DNA from: Streptococcus mitis
GTDB lineage: Bacteria > Bacillota > Bacilli > Lactobacillales > Streptococcaceae
Reading direction: 5' to 3'
Length of the DNA stretch: 34,646 nt
NCBI RefSeq assembly: GCF_005844455.1
Contig: NZ_SPGF01000020.1
Coordinates: 1 to 34,646 of the forward strand
Made by a program: the position numbers and the translations under genes. How positions within the stretch are numbered: position 1 is the stretch's first letter; each line of letters opens with the position of its first letter. The notes beneath the pieces are model-generated. The model was not told the origin of the DNA. It saw only the letters and a list, made by a program, of their open reading frames with translations, and ran no database searches. Shown piece after piece: positions 9,039 through 19,195 of the stretch.

Positions 9039-10011
9039 TAGCATTTTAATAATGATGGCAACCTATAACGGAGAGGAATTTCTACGTGAACAGTTGGATA
9101 GTATCCTTTGTCAAACCGTCTCAACTTGGAAACTACTAATTCGTGATGATAATTCCAGTGACCAAACAAGGGCAATTATTAAAGAATACGAGGAAAAAGA
9201 TAGTCGGATTAAATTGATTAAAAACACATCGCAACATCATGGTGCTTATTATAATTTTTTTGGTTTATTAAACGACGTTAGACAAAACGAAAATCCATTT
9301 GATTTCTATATGTTTGCTGATCAGGATGATATCTGGGATGTGAACAAATTAGAATGTTTAATTAGTTATTACTATGAAAAAGTTAAAATAGAAGAACCAG
9401 TATTGATTTACGCTGATATGCGAATTATAGATGCTAACGGTAAAATGATAGCTAATAGTATGGATCAATTGATGGGGATTCGGTATACCAATCCCATCTC
9501 AGCTTTTATGTCACATAAGGTTTATGGGTGTAATACGTTATTTAATCGTGAATTATTTGAAATCTTACCTCTCCTTCCATATGATGCTCCAGAATTAGCC
9601 TTTCTATCACATGATAACTTTACAATAAAGACTGCTGCTTTGAAAGGTCAAGTTTATTTTTATAATGAACCTACCATGGGATATCGGCGTTATGGACATA
9701 ATGTTACAAGTAAACATGAGTATAACTTTGCATTTAAGAGAATCTTGAAACGTATCTCTAAAATTGATGAATTGGCTAAAGATCATGCCTTGACCTACAA
9801 GCAGACCTTAGTTGCTACAAATTTGTTACGTCAACAAACAAGTATTGACACTGAACTCCTATTTTTAGATAAGGTAGAAAAAATAATCAATAAAGGTGGA
9901 TTAAATACTGTAAAAATGGTTTGGAAAGAAAAAATTGATTGGGGCAATCGTGTTAAGACTATAAGTAGGTCTTTGGTTTTATCGTCAAAATTATATAAGA
10001 AATATTTATAA
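9028..10011 (+). CDS. GT2-family glycosyltransferase (rhamnosyltransferase-like)
   Basis: This 327-residue cytoplasmic inverting glycosyltransferase has a GT-A fold. The N-terminal MMATYNGEEFLREQLDSI, RDDNSSDQT (39-47) and FADQDDIWD (DQDD at 98-101, metal/nucleotide site) are typical of GT2 enzymes often annotated as rhamnosyltransferases. GCNTLFNRELF and SHDNF further match this subgroup. The GTG start at 9028 follows AAAGGAG (9014-9020) and lies inside the end of the SDR gene, so translation is probably coupled. The sugar is not certain; rhamnose or galactofuranose are plausible because the locus makes both donors. Confidence 0.85.
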   Translation: MKSDSILIMMATYNGEEFLREQLDSILCQTVSTWKLLIRDDNSSDQTRAIIKEYEEKDSRIKLIKNTSQHHGAYYNFFGLLNDVRQNENPFDFYMFADQDDIWDVNKLECLISYYYEKVKIEEPVLIYADMRIIDANGKMIANSMDQLMGIRYTNPISAFMSHKVYGCNTLFNRELFEILPLLPYDAPELAFLSHDNFTIKTAALKGQVYFYNEPTMGYRRYGHNVTSKHEYNFAFKRILKRISKIDELAKDHALTYKQTLVATNLLRQQTSIDTELLFLDKVEKIINKGGLNTVKMVWKEKIDWGNRVKTISRSLVLSSKLYKKYL

Positions 10012-10106
10012 AAGATATTTAAATATAAAAAAACTGTCTCTCATATATCACAACTAAGAACAACTTTCAAATTGAAGTGACTTAATAAAAATTTAAAGGA
10101 ATAATA

Positions 10107-11252
10107 ATGTCAAAAAAAGAAATCAAACCAATTTGTTTTTATTTACCCCAATTTCATCCCATTCCAGAGAATGATGAGGCTCATGGAGAAGGCTTTACTG
10201 AATGGACTAATGTAAAGAAAGCCTACCCACTTTATGATGGGCATAATCAACCACGAGTTCCATACGATAATAATTATTATAGTCTATTAGATAAAGAAGT
10301 TATGATTCAACAGGCAGAATTGGCTAAAAAGTATGGAATTTATGGATTTTGTTATTATCATTACTGGTTTAAAAATGGTAAAAAACTATTAGAAAAACCA
10401 GTAGAAATGATGCTAGAAAACAAGGATATTGATATACCGTTTTGTTTGAGTTGGGCAAATGAAAACTGGACTAGGCGTTGGGATGGAGGGAATCATGAAA
10501 TCATTGTTGAACAAGACTATGACGACTTAAATGATTTGAAGAAACATGTGGACTATCTGTGCCAATTTTTTAAAGATGACCGATATATTAAGATTGACGG
10601 CAAACCGCTCTTGTTGATTTATAAGCCAGAATTAATTCCAAATTTAACAAAGACAATGGAAATTATAAGAAATCGTGCTCGAAAGAATGGCTTTGAGGAT
10701 TTAGAGATTATTGTACAGTTCCCAAAGTTCTTGTTAAATAATCATCAGCTTGAGTTATTTGATGGGTTTGCAGAATTCCAACCAATTTTTGAGATTCATA
10801 TGGAAAAGCACGAGAGAAAAAATCCAGTTTACCAATCTGTGAAATATTTTCTACTTAAAGTTGGGGCTCGAAATTTAGTACAAAAACTTGAGATTAGAGG
10901 TGAAAAAAAGGCGCATAAGAAAGCTCTCTTAGATAGGAGAGATTATGATGCAACATGGACTAATATTATTAATCGCCCGATTAAGAATAATAAGATGATT
11001 GCTGGTGCTTTTGTTGATTGGGATAATACCGCTAGAAATAAGAATGGGCGAGTTTTCGATGGAGCTAATCCAGAAAAATTTGAATGTTACATGCGACAAC
11101 TAATTGAAAAAATTCAAAAAGAGTATCAATCAGAAATTGTTTTTATAAACGCATGGAATGAATGGGCGGAAGGAGCATACCTTGAGCCTGATAAAAAATA
11201 TGGATATGGCTATCTAGAGGCCTTGAAGACAGTTATAGACGAGACAAGGTAG
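10107..11252 (+). CDS. WbsX-family glycosyltransferase
   Basis: The 381 residues match the WbsX-like family found in O-antigen and capsule clusters. Recognised segments are FYLPQFHPIPENDEAHGEG, FTEWTNVKKAYPLYDGHNQP, GIYGFCYYHYWFKNGKKLLE, CLSWANENWTRRWDG and the C-terminal VFINAWNEWAEGAYLEPD. The fold looks like a TIM barrel of the sort found in glycoside-processing enzymes, but the genomic setting of the family points to glycosyl transfer. There is no signal peptide or membrane segment. It follows the largest gap inside the type-specific block (95 bases) and has AAAGGAA before its ATG. The donor sugar is unknown. Confidence 0.85.
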   Translation: MSKKEIKPICFYLPQFHPIPENDEAHGEGFTEWTNVKKAYPLYDGHNQPRVPYDNNYYSLLDKEVMIQQAELAKKYGIYGFCYYHYWFKNGKKLLEKPVEMMLENKDIDIPFCLSWANENWTRRWDGGNHEIIVEQDYDDLNDLKKHVDYLCQFFKDDRYIKIDGKPLLLIYKPELIPNLTKTMEIIRNRARKNGFEDLEIIVQFPKFLLNNHQLELFDGFAEFQPIFEIHMEKHERKNPVYQSVKYFLLKVGARNLVQKLEIRGEKKAHKKALLDRRDYDATWTNIINRPIKNNKMIAGAFVDWDNTARNKNGRVFDGANPEKFECYMRQLIEKIQKEYQSEIVFINAWNEWAEGAYLEPDKKYGYGYLEALKTVIDETR

Positions 11253-11260
11253 GAAAAGCT

Positions 11261-11875
11261 ATGAATATTCGTTATAAACTTCAATTTCGACGATGTAAAA
11301 AAGAGTGGCGAAAAAAGAACCTTCATAATGAAACAACGCCTCGAACTATGTTCCCAATAGAATTGGTTTCAGTAGGGGAAAAAACCTATGGTGGTTTGTA
11401 TGTTTTGTCCTTCAATAAAGAGTCAAAATTAAAAATTGGAAATTTCTGCTCCATTGCACCAGAGGTTGCTTTTATTCTTAGTGCTGATCATTATATCAAT
11501 CATTTCTCTACGTATCCGTTCAAATCTAAAGTATTTGATCAAGGTGATGAAGGGGTTTCGAAAGGGGATATTATCATTGAGGATGATGTATGGATTGGTT
11601 TTCGTTCTACAATTCTCTCGGGAGTTACAATTGGCCAGGGAGCTATTGTTGGAGCAGGATCTGTGGTAACTAAATCAGTTCCTCCTTACGCTATTGTAGG
11701 TGGAGTTCCAGCAAAAGTGATTTCTTATCGATTTGAAACAGAGATTCGTGAAGAAATGAAAAAAATTGACTTTTCGGAGTTCAAATTAGAGAAATTTAAA
11801 AAGGTTACGGAAGAGTTGTATCAGCCAATTTCGTCAATAAGACAAATTAATAACATAAATGAAAAATTGAAATAG
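11261..11875 (+). CDS. Left-handed beta-helix O-acetyltransferase (CatB/XAT type)
   Basis: This 204-residue hexapeptide-repeat acyltransferase probably O-acetylates the capsule repeat unit using acetyl-CoA. Seen: repeat turns KIGNFCSIAPEV, the active-site insert SADHYINHFSTYPF (His77 is the likely catalytic base, as in xenobiotic acetyltransferases), then DDVWIGFRSTIL, GVTIGQGAIVGAGSVVTKSV and GGVPAKVI. The protein is soluble, unlike the membrane acyltransferases of some other capsule loci. Its acceptor sugar cannot be deduced. It begins eight bases after the WbsX-type gene. Confidence 0.85.
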   Translation: MNIRYKLQFRRCKKEWRKKNLHNETTPRTMFPIELVSVGEKTYGGLYVLSFNKESKLKIGNFCSIAPEVAFILSADHYINHFSTYPFKSKVFDQGDEGVSKGDIIIEDDVWIGFRSTILSGVTIGQGAIVGAGSVVTKSVPPYAIVGGVPAKVISYRFETEIREEMKKIDFSEFKLEKFKKVTEELYQPISSIRQINNINEKLK

Positions 11876-11890
11876 AGTCGGAGGAGTTGC

Positions 11891-13084
11891 ATGTTTCGTT
11901 TTCAGAATGGGACAGTATCAATAAACATAAGAGGATTTCTGATGTTCATTGCAATGCTCATTTACTGTCAACCAGAATATTTGAAATCAATTCCAGCTAT
12001 GGGACGTATTTATAGAGATTTCATGCTTGTAGGAATTATGTTTGTGACGTTTTCGTACATTTCAAAAAAACGGTTTCCAAAATTTTTTGTATGGCTAGTT
12101 CTTCTATATAACTCTTGGCTTACTTTTTTAACTATTCAAAATAACGGAGATATAAAAAGGGCGATATTTCAACTCTTGCTGTTTACAGGCTTTGTATCTA
12201 TGATAGACATATTCTCTGAAAATATGCAGGATTTAATAGAATCATTGTTATTCACTTTTGAGATGGTTGTGTATCTAAACTTTGTCACTGTACTATTTTT
12301 CCCAGATGGTTTTTTCCATCGTGTAAATGATGCATACGGAATAACAAAAGAATGGTTTTTGGGAGCTAATAATAATTTTCTATTCACCTTGTTTCCTGCA
12401 ACACTTATAGCTTTATTGTATAAGAATTTAGGTGGAGTAAAAATCAGAGCATATTCATTGATTTCAATCATTTTAGCTACTCAATTGATTAAAGGATCGG
12501 GAACGGCAAAGGTTGGGATTGTTGCGTTGATACTATTTGATTTAGTACCGCTTGTCAAATACATACTTACCCCTTACAGAGGTTTGGTTATATCGTCTAC
12601 GTTGAGTTTTATAATTGTAGTTACTGGTAAAGTGGAATTTTTAAGAGGGATTGTTGAAGGTATTCTAGGAAAAGATTTGACGTTCACTTCCCGAACTTTT
12701 ATTTGGGATAATGCTATGTCAGCAATTCGAGAGAAGCCATTTGGTTACGGAATGATGACGTTCACTGATAACGTCCATATATTAGGGAATTTTCCTGGTT
12801 GGATTTGGAAAGGAGCCACCCATGCTCATAATAACTTTCTTCAAGTTTTATTTCAGGGAGGGTATTTAGGATTTGGTGTTTATTTCTTAATAATTCTAAA
12901 GGGAGCAATGCTGTGTCGCAAATATTGGGATGATAGAAATGCGAGACTACTCTTTTATGGACTTTTTATTTTTACAATAATATCTATAACAGAAAACTTA
13001 GAGATGCAGATGATGTATTTGGTGATTATACTACCGTTTTTATTGCCTAATATATTGGTTAAAGAAGGGGGAAAAAATGGATAA
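11891..13084 (+). CDS. wzy: Wzy capsule repeat-unit polymerase
   Basis: The 397-residue protein is strongly hydrophobic with about ten or more membrane segments and has the O-antigen ligase/polymerase signature HAHNNFLQVLFQGGYLG near residues 309-325, preceded by a large loop region. Wzy joins flipped undecaprenyl-linked repeat units on the outer membrane face. Such polymerases are among the most serotype-specific proteins of a locus, and this one is assigned by topology and position between transferase genes and wzx rather than by strong sequence recognition. GGAGG lies before its ATG. The last eight bases overlap the next gene. Confidence 0.88.
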   Translation: MFRFQNGTVSINIRGFLMFIAMLIYCQPEYLKSIPAMGRIYRDFMLVGIMFVTFSYISKKRFPKFFVWLVLLYNSWLTFLTIQNNGDIKRAIFQLLLFTGFVSMIDIFSENMQDLIESLLFTFEMVVYLNFVTVLFFPDGFFHRVNDAYGITKEWFLGANNNFLFTLFPATLIALLYKNLGGVKIRAYSLISIILATQLIKGSGTAKVGIVALILFDLVPLVKYILTPYRGLVISSTLSFIIVVTGKVEFLRGIVEGILGKDLTFTSRTFIWDNAMSAIREKPFGYGMMTFTDNVHILGNFPGWIWKGATHAHNNFLQVLFQGGYLGFGVYFLIILKGAMLCRKYWDDRNARLLFYGLFIFTIISITENLEMQMMYLVIILPFLLPNILVKEGGKNG

Positions 13085-15023
13085 GGGTATTTTGGTATCA
13101 ATAATTGTTCCTATCTATAACCAAGAAGAATATTTAAATATTTCTTTACCTACTTTGAAGCAGCAGACGTATAAGAATTTAGAATTTATCTTAGTAGATG
13201 ACGGCTCAACAGATAGTAGCAAACAGATAATTAACGAGTATCTTAATACAGACAGTAGATTTAAATATGTGTATAAAGAAAATGGAGGCTTAGTATCTGC
13301 TACAATTGCAGGGGTGAAAGAGGCTTCGGGAGACTATCTTGCTTTTTTAGATCCAGATGATAAGTTAGGATTGGACTATATAGAAAACTTCATCAAAGAA
13401 TTGGATTGTGACTATGATTTCATAGCAGCAGGTTTTTTCTATGACGATGGTAAGTTAATTAAACCATATTACTTGAAAGAGAGTTCAGTCTTGACTCAAT
13501 CAGATATAAAGAAGTTAAGAACGGACTTTTTGTCGGATACAGGCGAGTTAGCTATTTCAAATCGTGTTTTTATCTCAAGATGGAATAAATTATATAAGAC
13601 AAATCTTGTAAAAGAAATTGTCAAAGAGTTTCGTAAATTTGGAATGATTAGCTTGGGTGAAGATACTATTTTTACATTTTTACTTCTACAAAAGGCTCAA
13701 TTAGGGAAAACCATTGCCCTATCTAATTCTTATTTTTATAATGTAGGTAATCCTAATTCAATGATGAAGGAAGGAGCTATTATAAACTATGTTGAAAAAT
13801 GTAGGATAGCATATCAGAGTTTTACTAAGCTACTTATAGAAAGAAATTTAACTAATGAAATGAGTTGTCAACTTTACTATTTCTTAGTGCTTTCTTTCTT
13901 CAATCGCTTAAAGAAAGAAGATATGGAGTCTTTCAAAAAACTATATGATATTTTGAAAAGGGATTCACTATTTTTAGAAATTCTATTTTCACTTCAAAAG
14001 AAAGCAAATAAAAAACAAAAACTTCAGTTATTGATGATTCGTCTATGCAAAAGTGGGAAACAGTATTTAAACATTAAAAGAGTAGTTTCAAAACTTCATG
14101 CAAAACTTAAGTTGTTCCGTCAGAATTTTAAGTTAGTGGGGAAACAGATTTTTAGGAAGAATCTAGTTCAATTAGCTTATTTTTTAAAGTTCCAACAACA
14201 ACGGAAAATTGGTTTTGATGATATGAAGGTATTTTTACCGATAATTGAAGAAAGATTAAAAGAAGATTTATTGGAATTTCAAAAATTAGAAGTATTACCT
14301 TCAACAATTGAAAAGAATATTTTTGTTTTTTGGTGGGATGGCTTTGATGAGATACCTGAAATAGTAAGTATTTGCTTAGCATCTTTAAAAAAGAATTATC
14401 CAGAGTGTAAGTTACATCTAATTCATAAAGATAATTATCAAGATTACACTAACATTCATCCAAATATATTGAATGATTTCAATAAAGGAAAAATTTCTGT
14501 TCAAACTTTTTCAGATGTACTCCGATTTAATCTACTAAAAAATAATGGAGGAATGTGGGTTGACTCCACTATATATTTTACTAAGAAAATAGATTTATTC
14601 CAAGAATTGGAAAAATGTTCATTTTCAACATTGAATTTTTCAACTAGTAAAGATTTCATGTCCTATAAGGGAGAAGTTTGTACATGGTCTGGATTTATGA
14701 TTGCTTCTCATAAACAGGGACGCCTAGTTAGTATCATCAATGAACTTTTTGAACGCTACTATTTAAAGTATAATACATTTTCTACATACTTCTTTATAGA
14801 TATTGTTTTCATGCTCTGTAAAGTTTACAAACTAGATGACAATGTGTTAGATCAAATCATTTTGAAGGATGGAAACATGTTCCAATTAGCTTCAGTTTTA
14901 GATCAGCCGTTCAATAAATCTCTATTGCCATACATAGAAAAACTCCCGCAAAAACTATTTTGGAATTACGAGGATAATAATTTGGATAATTTTTACAAAT
15001 ACTTTAAAGAAATAGTGAGTTAA
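13077..15023 (+). CDS. Two-domain glycosyltransferase: N-terminal GT2 fused to a C-terminal capsular polysaccharide synthesis (GT32-like) domain
   Basis: The protein is 648 residues, about twice the length of a single transferase. The N-terminal domain (about 1-260) is a GT2 enzyme: VSIIVPIYNQEEYL, LVDDGSTDSS, LAFLDPDDKLG. A charged, lysine-rich linker (about 290-400) follows. The C-terminal domain (about 408-640) has KNIFVFWWDGFDEIP, TFSDVLRFNLLKNNGGMWVD and VDSTIYF with the short D-x-D-like site near residue 490, typical of GT32-related capsular polysaccharide synthesis proteins. It could therefore add two different sugars. It overlaps wzy by eight bases, implying coupled translation. I see no frame disturbance that would suggest an artefactual fusion. 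Confidence 0.88.
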   Translation: MDKGILVSIIVPIYNQEEYLNISLPTLKQQTYKNLEFILVDDGSTDSSKQIINEYLNTDSRFKYVYKENGGLVSATIAGVKEASGDYLAFLDPDDKLGLDYIENFIKELDCDYDFIAAGFFYDDGKLIKPYYLKESSVLTQSDIKKLRTDFLSDTGELAISNRVFISRWNKLYKTNLVKEIVKEFRKFGMISLGEDTIFTFLLLQKAQLGKTIALSNSYFYNVGNPNSMMKEGAIINYVEKCRIAYQSFTKLLIERNLTNEMSCQLYYFLVLSFFNRLKKEDMESFKKLYDILKRDSLFLEILFSLQKKANKKQKLQLLMIRLCKSGKQYLNIKRVVSKLHAKLKLFRQNFKLVGKQIFRKNLVQLAYFLKFQQQRKIGFDDMKVFLPIIEERLKEDLLEFQKLEVLPSTIEKNIFVFWWDGFDEIPEIVSICLASLKKNYPECKLHLIHKDNYQDYTNIHPNILNDFNKGKISVQTFSDVLRFNLLKNNGGMWVDSTIYFTKKIDLFQELEKCSFSTLNFSTSKDFMSYKGEVCTWSGFMIASHKQGRLVSIINELFERYYLKYNTFSTYFFIDIVFMLCKVYKLDDNVLDQIILKDGNMFQLASVLDQPFNKSLLPYIEKLPQKLFWNYEDNNLDNFYKYFKEIVS

Positions 15024-15025
15024 CC

Positions 15026-16543
15026 ATGAGTAATAGACTTGTTAATACTAGCAGAAATATTGTTTGGGGAACATTAAATAAGCTTATTGCGATTGCTTTA
15101 CCATTTTTAGTTCGAACAACTTTGATTTATCAATTAGGTATACAATATGTCGGTATTAGTGGACTTTTTGCATCTATTTTACAAGTTCTTAGTTTAGCTG
15201 ATTTAGGTTTCGCTAATGCAATTGTATATAGTATGTATAAACCTCTTGCCCATGGGGATAATGACACTGTCGGTGCACTTCTAGGATTTTATAAAAAAAT
15301 ATATCGAGTCGTCGGGGCGGTAATATTAATTGTGGGCCTTTTAATTGTGCCCTTTATAAATTACTTAGTAAAGGGTTCTTATCCTGCAGATATCAATATA
15401 CAACTGATTTACTTAATTTATCTGGCAAATACAGTTGTTAGTTACTTTCTTTTTGCTTATAAACGCTCTCTATTGTTAGCTAGTCAACGAAAAGATATAT
15501 CTGACAACATTGATTCAGTTGTTCGCATAATTTTAAGTGGATTACAAATTTTATTATTGTTTCTTTTTCCTGATTTCTATGTTTTTGCTTTAGTAATTCC
15601 CTGTATGACAATCCTTAATAATGTATTTAACGAAATCGTAACTAAGAAAAATTACAATTATATCGTTGAAAATAGTAACTTAGATAAAAAAGTTAAACAA
15701 GAAATTATTGAAAAAACAAAGGGATTATTTGTCTACAAAGTATGTGCGATTACAAGAAATTCCCTCGATAACATATTTATTTCTACTTTTTTAGGGATTG
15801 CGACAGTGGGAATTTATAGTAATTATTATTACATTATGATATCAGTAAAAGGTTTTTTGGATGTGGTTTCTACAGGAATGAGTGCTAGTGTTGGACATAG
15901 TGTTGCTACTGAAAGTGTTGAAAAAAATCATCGTGACTTAGAAAATCTTACATTTGGTTTCTCTTGGTTAGCTACCTGGTTTATGACATGTTTATTATGT
16001 CTGTTCCAACCATTTATGCTTTTGTGGGTAGGACAAGCTAATATTTTACCATTTTCAGTCGTTGTTGCTCTCTGTTTTTACTTTTATGTTCTTGCTGCAG
16101 GTGATATGCGGAGCCAATACATTGACGCCTCAGGTTTATGGGATAAAGAAAAACTACGGTCAATTGCAGAAACAGTAGGTAATGTTGTTTTGAATTATAT
16201 TTTGATTCAATTTTTAGGTGTTTTAGGAATAGTGCTAGCTACTGCACTAACAATTTTGTTTATTGGAATTCCATGGAGTACAAAAATTGTGTTTGATAAT
16301 TATTTTAAAAATGGTTATAAAAAGTATTTGTGGAATCAAGCAGTATATGCTATAGTAACTATAATTGTTGCTAGTATTACTTATCTAATCTGTACACTAG
16401 TTGGTGGCAATAACATCGTGGTTTTAATTATAAGAGGAATAATTTGTTTATTTGTCCCCAATATTTTATATTACTTATTCTTTTTAAAAAATGAACAGAC
16501 GCGTCTGTTTTTCAAAATAATCAAGTCGAAATTATTAAAATAA
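15026..16543 (+). CDS. wzx: Wzx repeat-unit flippase
   Basis: This 505-residue polytopic membrane protein of the polysaccharide transporter (MOP) superfamily has about twelve to fourteen hydrophobic segments spread over its whole length. The start VNTSRNIVWGTLNKLIAIALPF and the motif LSLADLGFANAIVYSMY are characteristic. It moves the lipid-linked repeat unit across the membrane before polymerisation by Wzy. It begins two bases after the fused transferase. It is the last gene of the AT-rich block; base composition rises at the following rml genes. Confidence 0.93.
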   Translation: MSNRLVNTSRNIVWGTLNKLIAIALPFLVRTTLIYQLGIQYVGISGLFASILQVLSLADLGFANAIVYSMYKPLAHGDNDTVGALLGFYKKIYRVVGAVILIVGLLIVPFINYLVKGSYPADINIQLIYLIYLANTVVSYFLFAYKRSLLLASQRKDISDNIDSVVRIILSGLQILLLFLFPDFYVFALVIPCMTILNNVFNEIVTKKNYNYIVENSNLDKKVKQEIIEKTKGLFVYKVCAITRNSLDNIFISTFLGIATVGIYSNYYYIMISVKGFLDVVSTGMSASVGHSVATESVEKNHRDLENLTFGFSWLATWFMTCLLCLFQPFMLLWVGQANILPFSVVVALCFYFYVLAAGDMRSQYIDASGLWDKEKLRSIAETVGNVVLNYILIQFLGVLGIVLATALTILFIGIPWSTKIVFDNYFKNGYKKYLWNQAVYAIVTIIVASITYLICTLVGGNNIVVLIIRGIICLFVPNILYYLFFLKNEQTRLFFKIIKSKLLK

Positions 16544-16598
16544 TTCTATGAAAAATATGTGAATTGCCTTATGATTAAATAATAGAAGGAGTTTCATT

Positions 16599-17468
16599 AT
16601 GAAAGGTATTATTCTTGCGGGTGGTTCGGGAACACGCCTGTACCCACTTACTCGAGCTGCGTCAAAACAGCTGATGCCAGTTTATGATAAACCCATGATT
16701 TACTATCCTTTGTCAACATTGATGTTGGCTGGGATTAAGGACATTTTGATCATCTCAACACCACAGGATTTATCCCGTTTTAAGGACCTGCTCTTGGATG
16801 GTTCCGAATTTGGGATTAAACTTTCTTATGCGGAACAGCCAAGTCCAGATGGACTTGCTCAGGCTTTTCTTATTGGTGAAGAATTTATCGGTGACGATAG
16901 TGTTGCTTTGATCTTGGGAGATAATATCTATCATGGACCTGGCTTGAGCAGAATGCTTCAAAAGGCAGCCAAGAAAGAGAAAGGTGCGACTGTTTTTGGT
17001 TATCAAGTGAAGGACCCAGAGCGTTTTGGTGTGGTCGAGTTTGATGAAGACATGAATGCCATTTCCATAGAAGAAAAACCGGAGCAACCTCGCTCCAACT
17101 ATGCTGTGACGGGTCTTTATTTCTATGATAATGATGTTGTAGAGATTGCCAAACATATCCAACCAAGCGCTCGTGGCGAGTTGGAAATCACAGATGTTAA
17201 CAATGCTTATTTGAAACGTGGGGATTTGTCTGTTGAGGTTATGGGGCGTGGTTTCGCCTGGTTAGATACAGGGACGCATGAGAGTCTGTTAGAGGCCTCC
17301 CAATATATCGAAACGGTTCAAAGGATGCAAAATGTTCAGGTTGCCAATCTAGAAGAAATTGCCTACCGAATGGGTTATATCAGCCGCGAAGATGTGCTGA
17401 AGTTGGCGCAACCTCTCAAGAAGAATGAATACGGGCAATACTTGCTCCGTTTGATTGGAGAAATCTAG
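16599..17468 (+). CDS. rmlA: RmlA, glucose-1-phosphate thymidylyltransferase
   Basis: First enzyme of dTDP-L-rhamnose synthesis, making dTDP-glucose from dTTP and glucose-1-phosphate. The 289-residue protein begins with the nucleotide-binding signature [18 protein letters not shown] and contains [26 protein letters not shown] and [16 protein letters not shown]. Its length is standard. AGAAGGAG lies just before the ATG. The 55-base gap upstream has no clear consensus promoter. Its stop is immediately followed by the rmlC ATG, so these two genes are tightly linked. Confidence 0.97.
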   Translation: MKGIILAGGSGTRLYPLTRAASKQLMPVYDKPMIYYPLSTLMLAGIKDILIISTPQDLSRFKDLLLDGSEFGIKLSYAEQPSPDGLAQAFLIGEEFIGDDSVALILGDNIYHGPGLSRMLQKAAKKEKGATVFGYQVKDPERFGVVEFDEDMNAISIEEKPEQPRSNYAVTGLYFYDNDVVEIAKHIQPSARGELEITDVNNAYLKRGDLSVEVMGRGFAWLDTGTHESLLEASQYIETVQRMQNVQVANLEEIAYRMGYISREDVLKLAQPLKKNEYGQYLLRLIGEI

Positions 17469-18062
17469 ATGACAGATAATTTTTTCGGCAAAACACTTGC
17501 AGTGCACAAGATTGATGCCATTCCAGGTTTGTTAGAGTTTGACATTCCGGTTCATGGTGACAATCGTGGCTGGTTTAAGGAAAATTTTCAGAAAGAAAAG
17601 ATGCTACCGCTTGGTTTTCCTGAAAGCTTCTTTGCTGAAGGAAAACTGCAAAACAACGTCAGCTTTTCTCGCAAAAATGTTCTCCGAGGCCTCCATGCTG
17701 AACCTTGGGACAAGTACATCTCAGTAGCAGATGGTGGCAAGGTTCTGGGTTCTTGGGTGGACCTACGTGAAGGTGAAACTTTTGGAAATGTTTATCAGAC
17801 CGAGATTGATGCAAGTAAGGGAATCTTTGTCCCTCGCGGCGTAGCCAATGGTTTCCAAGTCCTCTCGGATACAGTTTCTTATAGCTATCTGGTAAATGAC
17901 TACTGGGCACTTGAACTCAAGCCTAAATATGCTTTTGTCAACTATGCAGACCCAGCCTTGGGAATTGAGTGGGACAATCTTGCAGAAGCAGAGGTCTCAG
18001 AAGCAGATAAACACCATCCATTACTTAAGGATGTAAAACCACTAAGAAAAGAAGATTTGTAA
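17469..18062 (+). CDS. rmlC: RmlC, dTDP-4-dehydrorhamnose 3,5-epimerase
   Basis: Third step of dTDP-L-rhamnose synthesis. The 197-residue cupin shows GDNRGWFKENFQ (30-41) and VLRGLHAEPW with the catalytic-type His76, then VDLREGETFG, FVPRGVANGFQVLSD and a tyrosine-rich YSYLVNDYW region. This is the streptococcal form of RmlC. It follows rmlA with no gap and precedes rmlB by 18 bases, and the order A-C-B-D is the usual one in streptococcal capsule loci. Confidence 0.96.
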   Translation: MTDNFFGKTLAVHKIDAIPGLLEFDIPVHGDNRGWFKENFQKEKMLPLGFPESFFAEGKLQNNVSFSRKNVLRGLHAEPWDKYISVADGGKVLGSWVDLREGETFGNVYQTEIDASKGIFVPRGVANGFQVLSDTVSYSYLVNDYWALELKPKYAFVNYADPALGIEWDNLAEAEVSEADKHHPLLKDVKPLRKEDL

Positions 18063-18071
18063 GAAAGTTAA

Positions 18072-19128
<1,057 letters not shown>

Positions 19129-19130
<2 letters not shown>

Positions 19131-19153
19131 AAAGCAGGAAATAACTGCTTTTT
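19129..19153 (+). terminator. Intrinsic-terminator-like hairpin inside the rml operon
   Basis: A perfect nine-base stem is seen: AAAAAGCAG (19129-19137) pairs with CTGCTTTTT (19145-19153) around a seven-base loop. The 3' arm itself supplies the T-run, so it resembles a weak Rho-independent terminator or attenuator. It begins within the rmlB stop codon and lies 43 bases before rmlD. It could reduce rmlD and glf expression relative to rmlACB. Confidence 0.6.
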
Positions 19154-19195
19154 ATTGCTATATTGGAAAGAGTTACATATTAGAAAGGTCTAGAG

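Noticed and set aside
16770-17166. Minus-strand ORFs of 93-130 codons within rmlA
   Set aside because: Shadow frames of a clear RmlA gene, with no ribosome binding site or recognisable protein.
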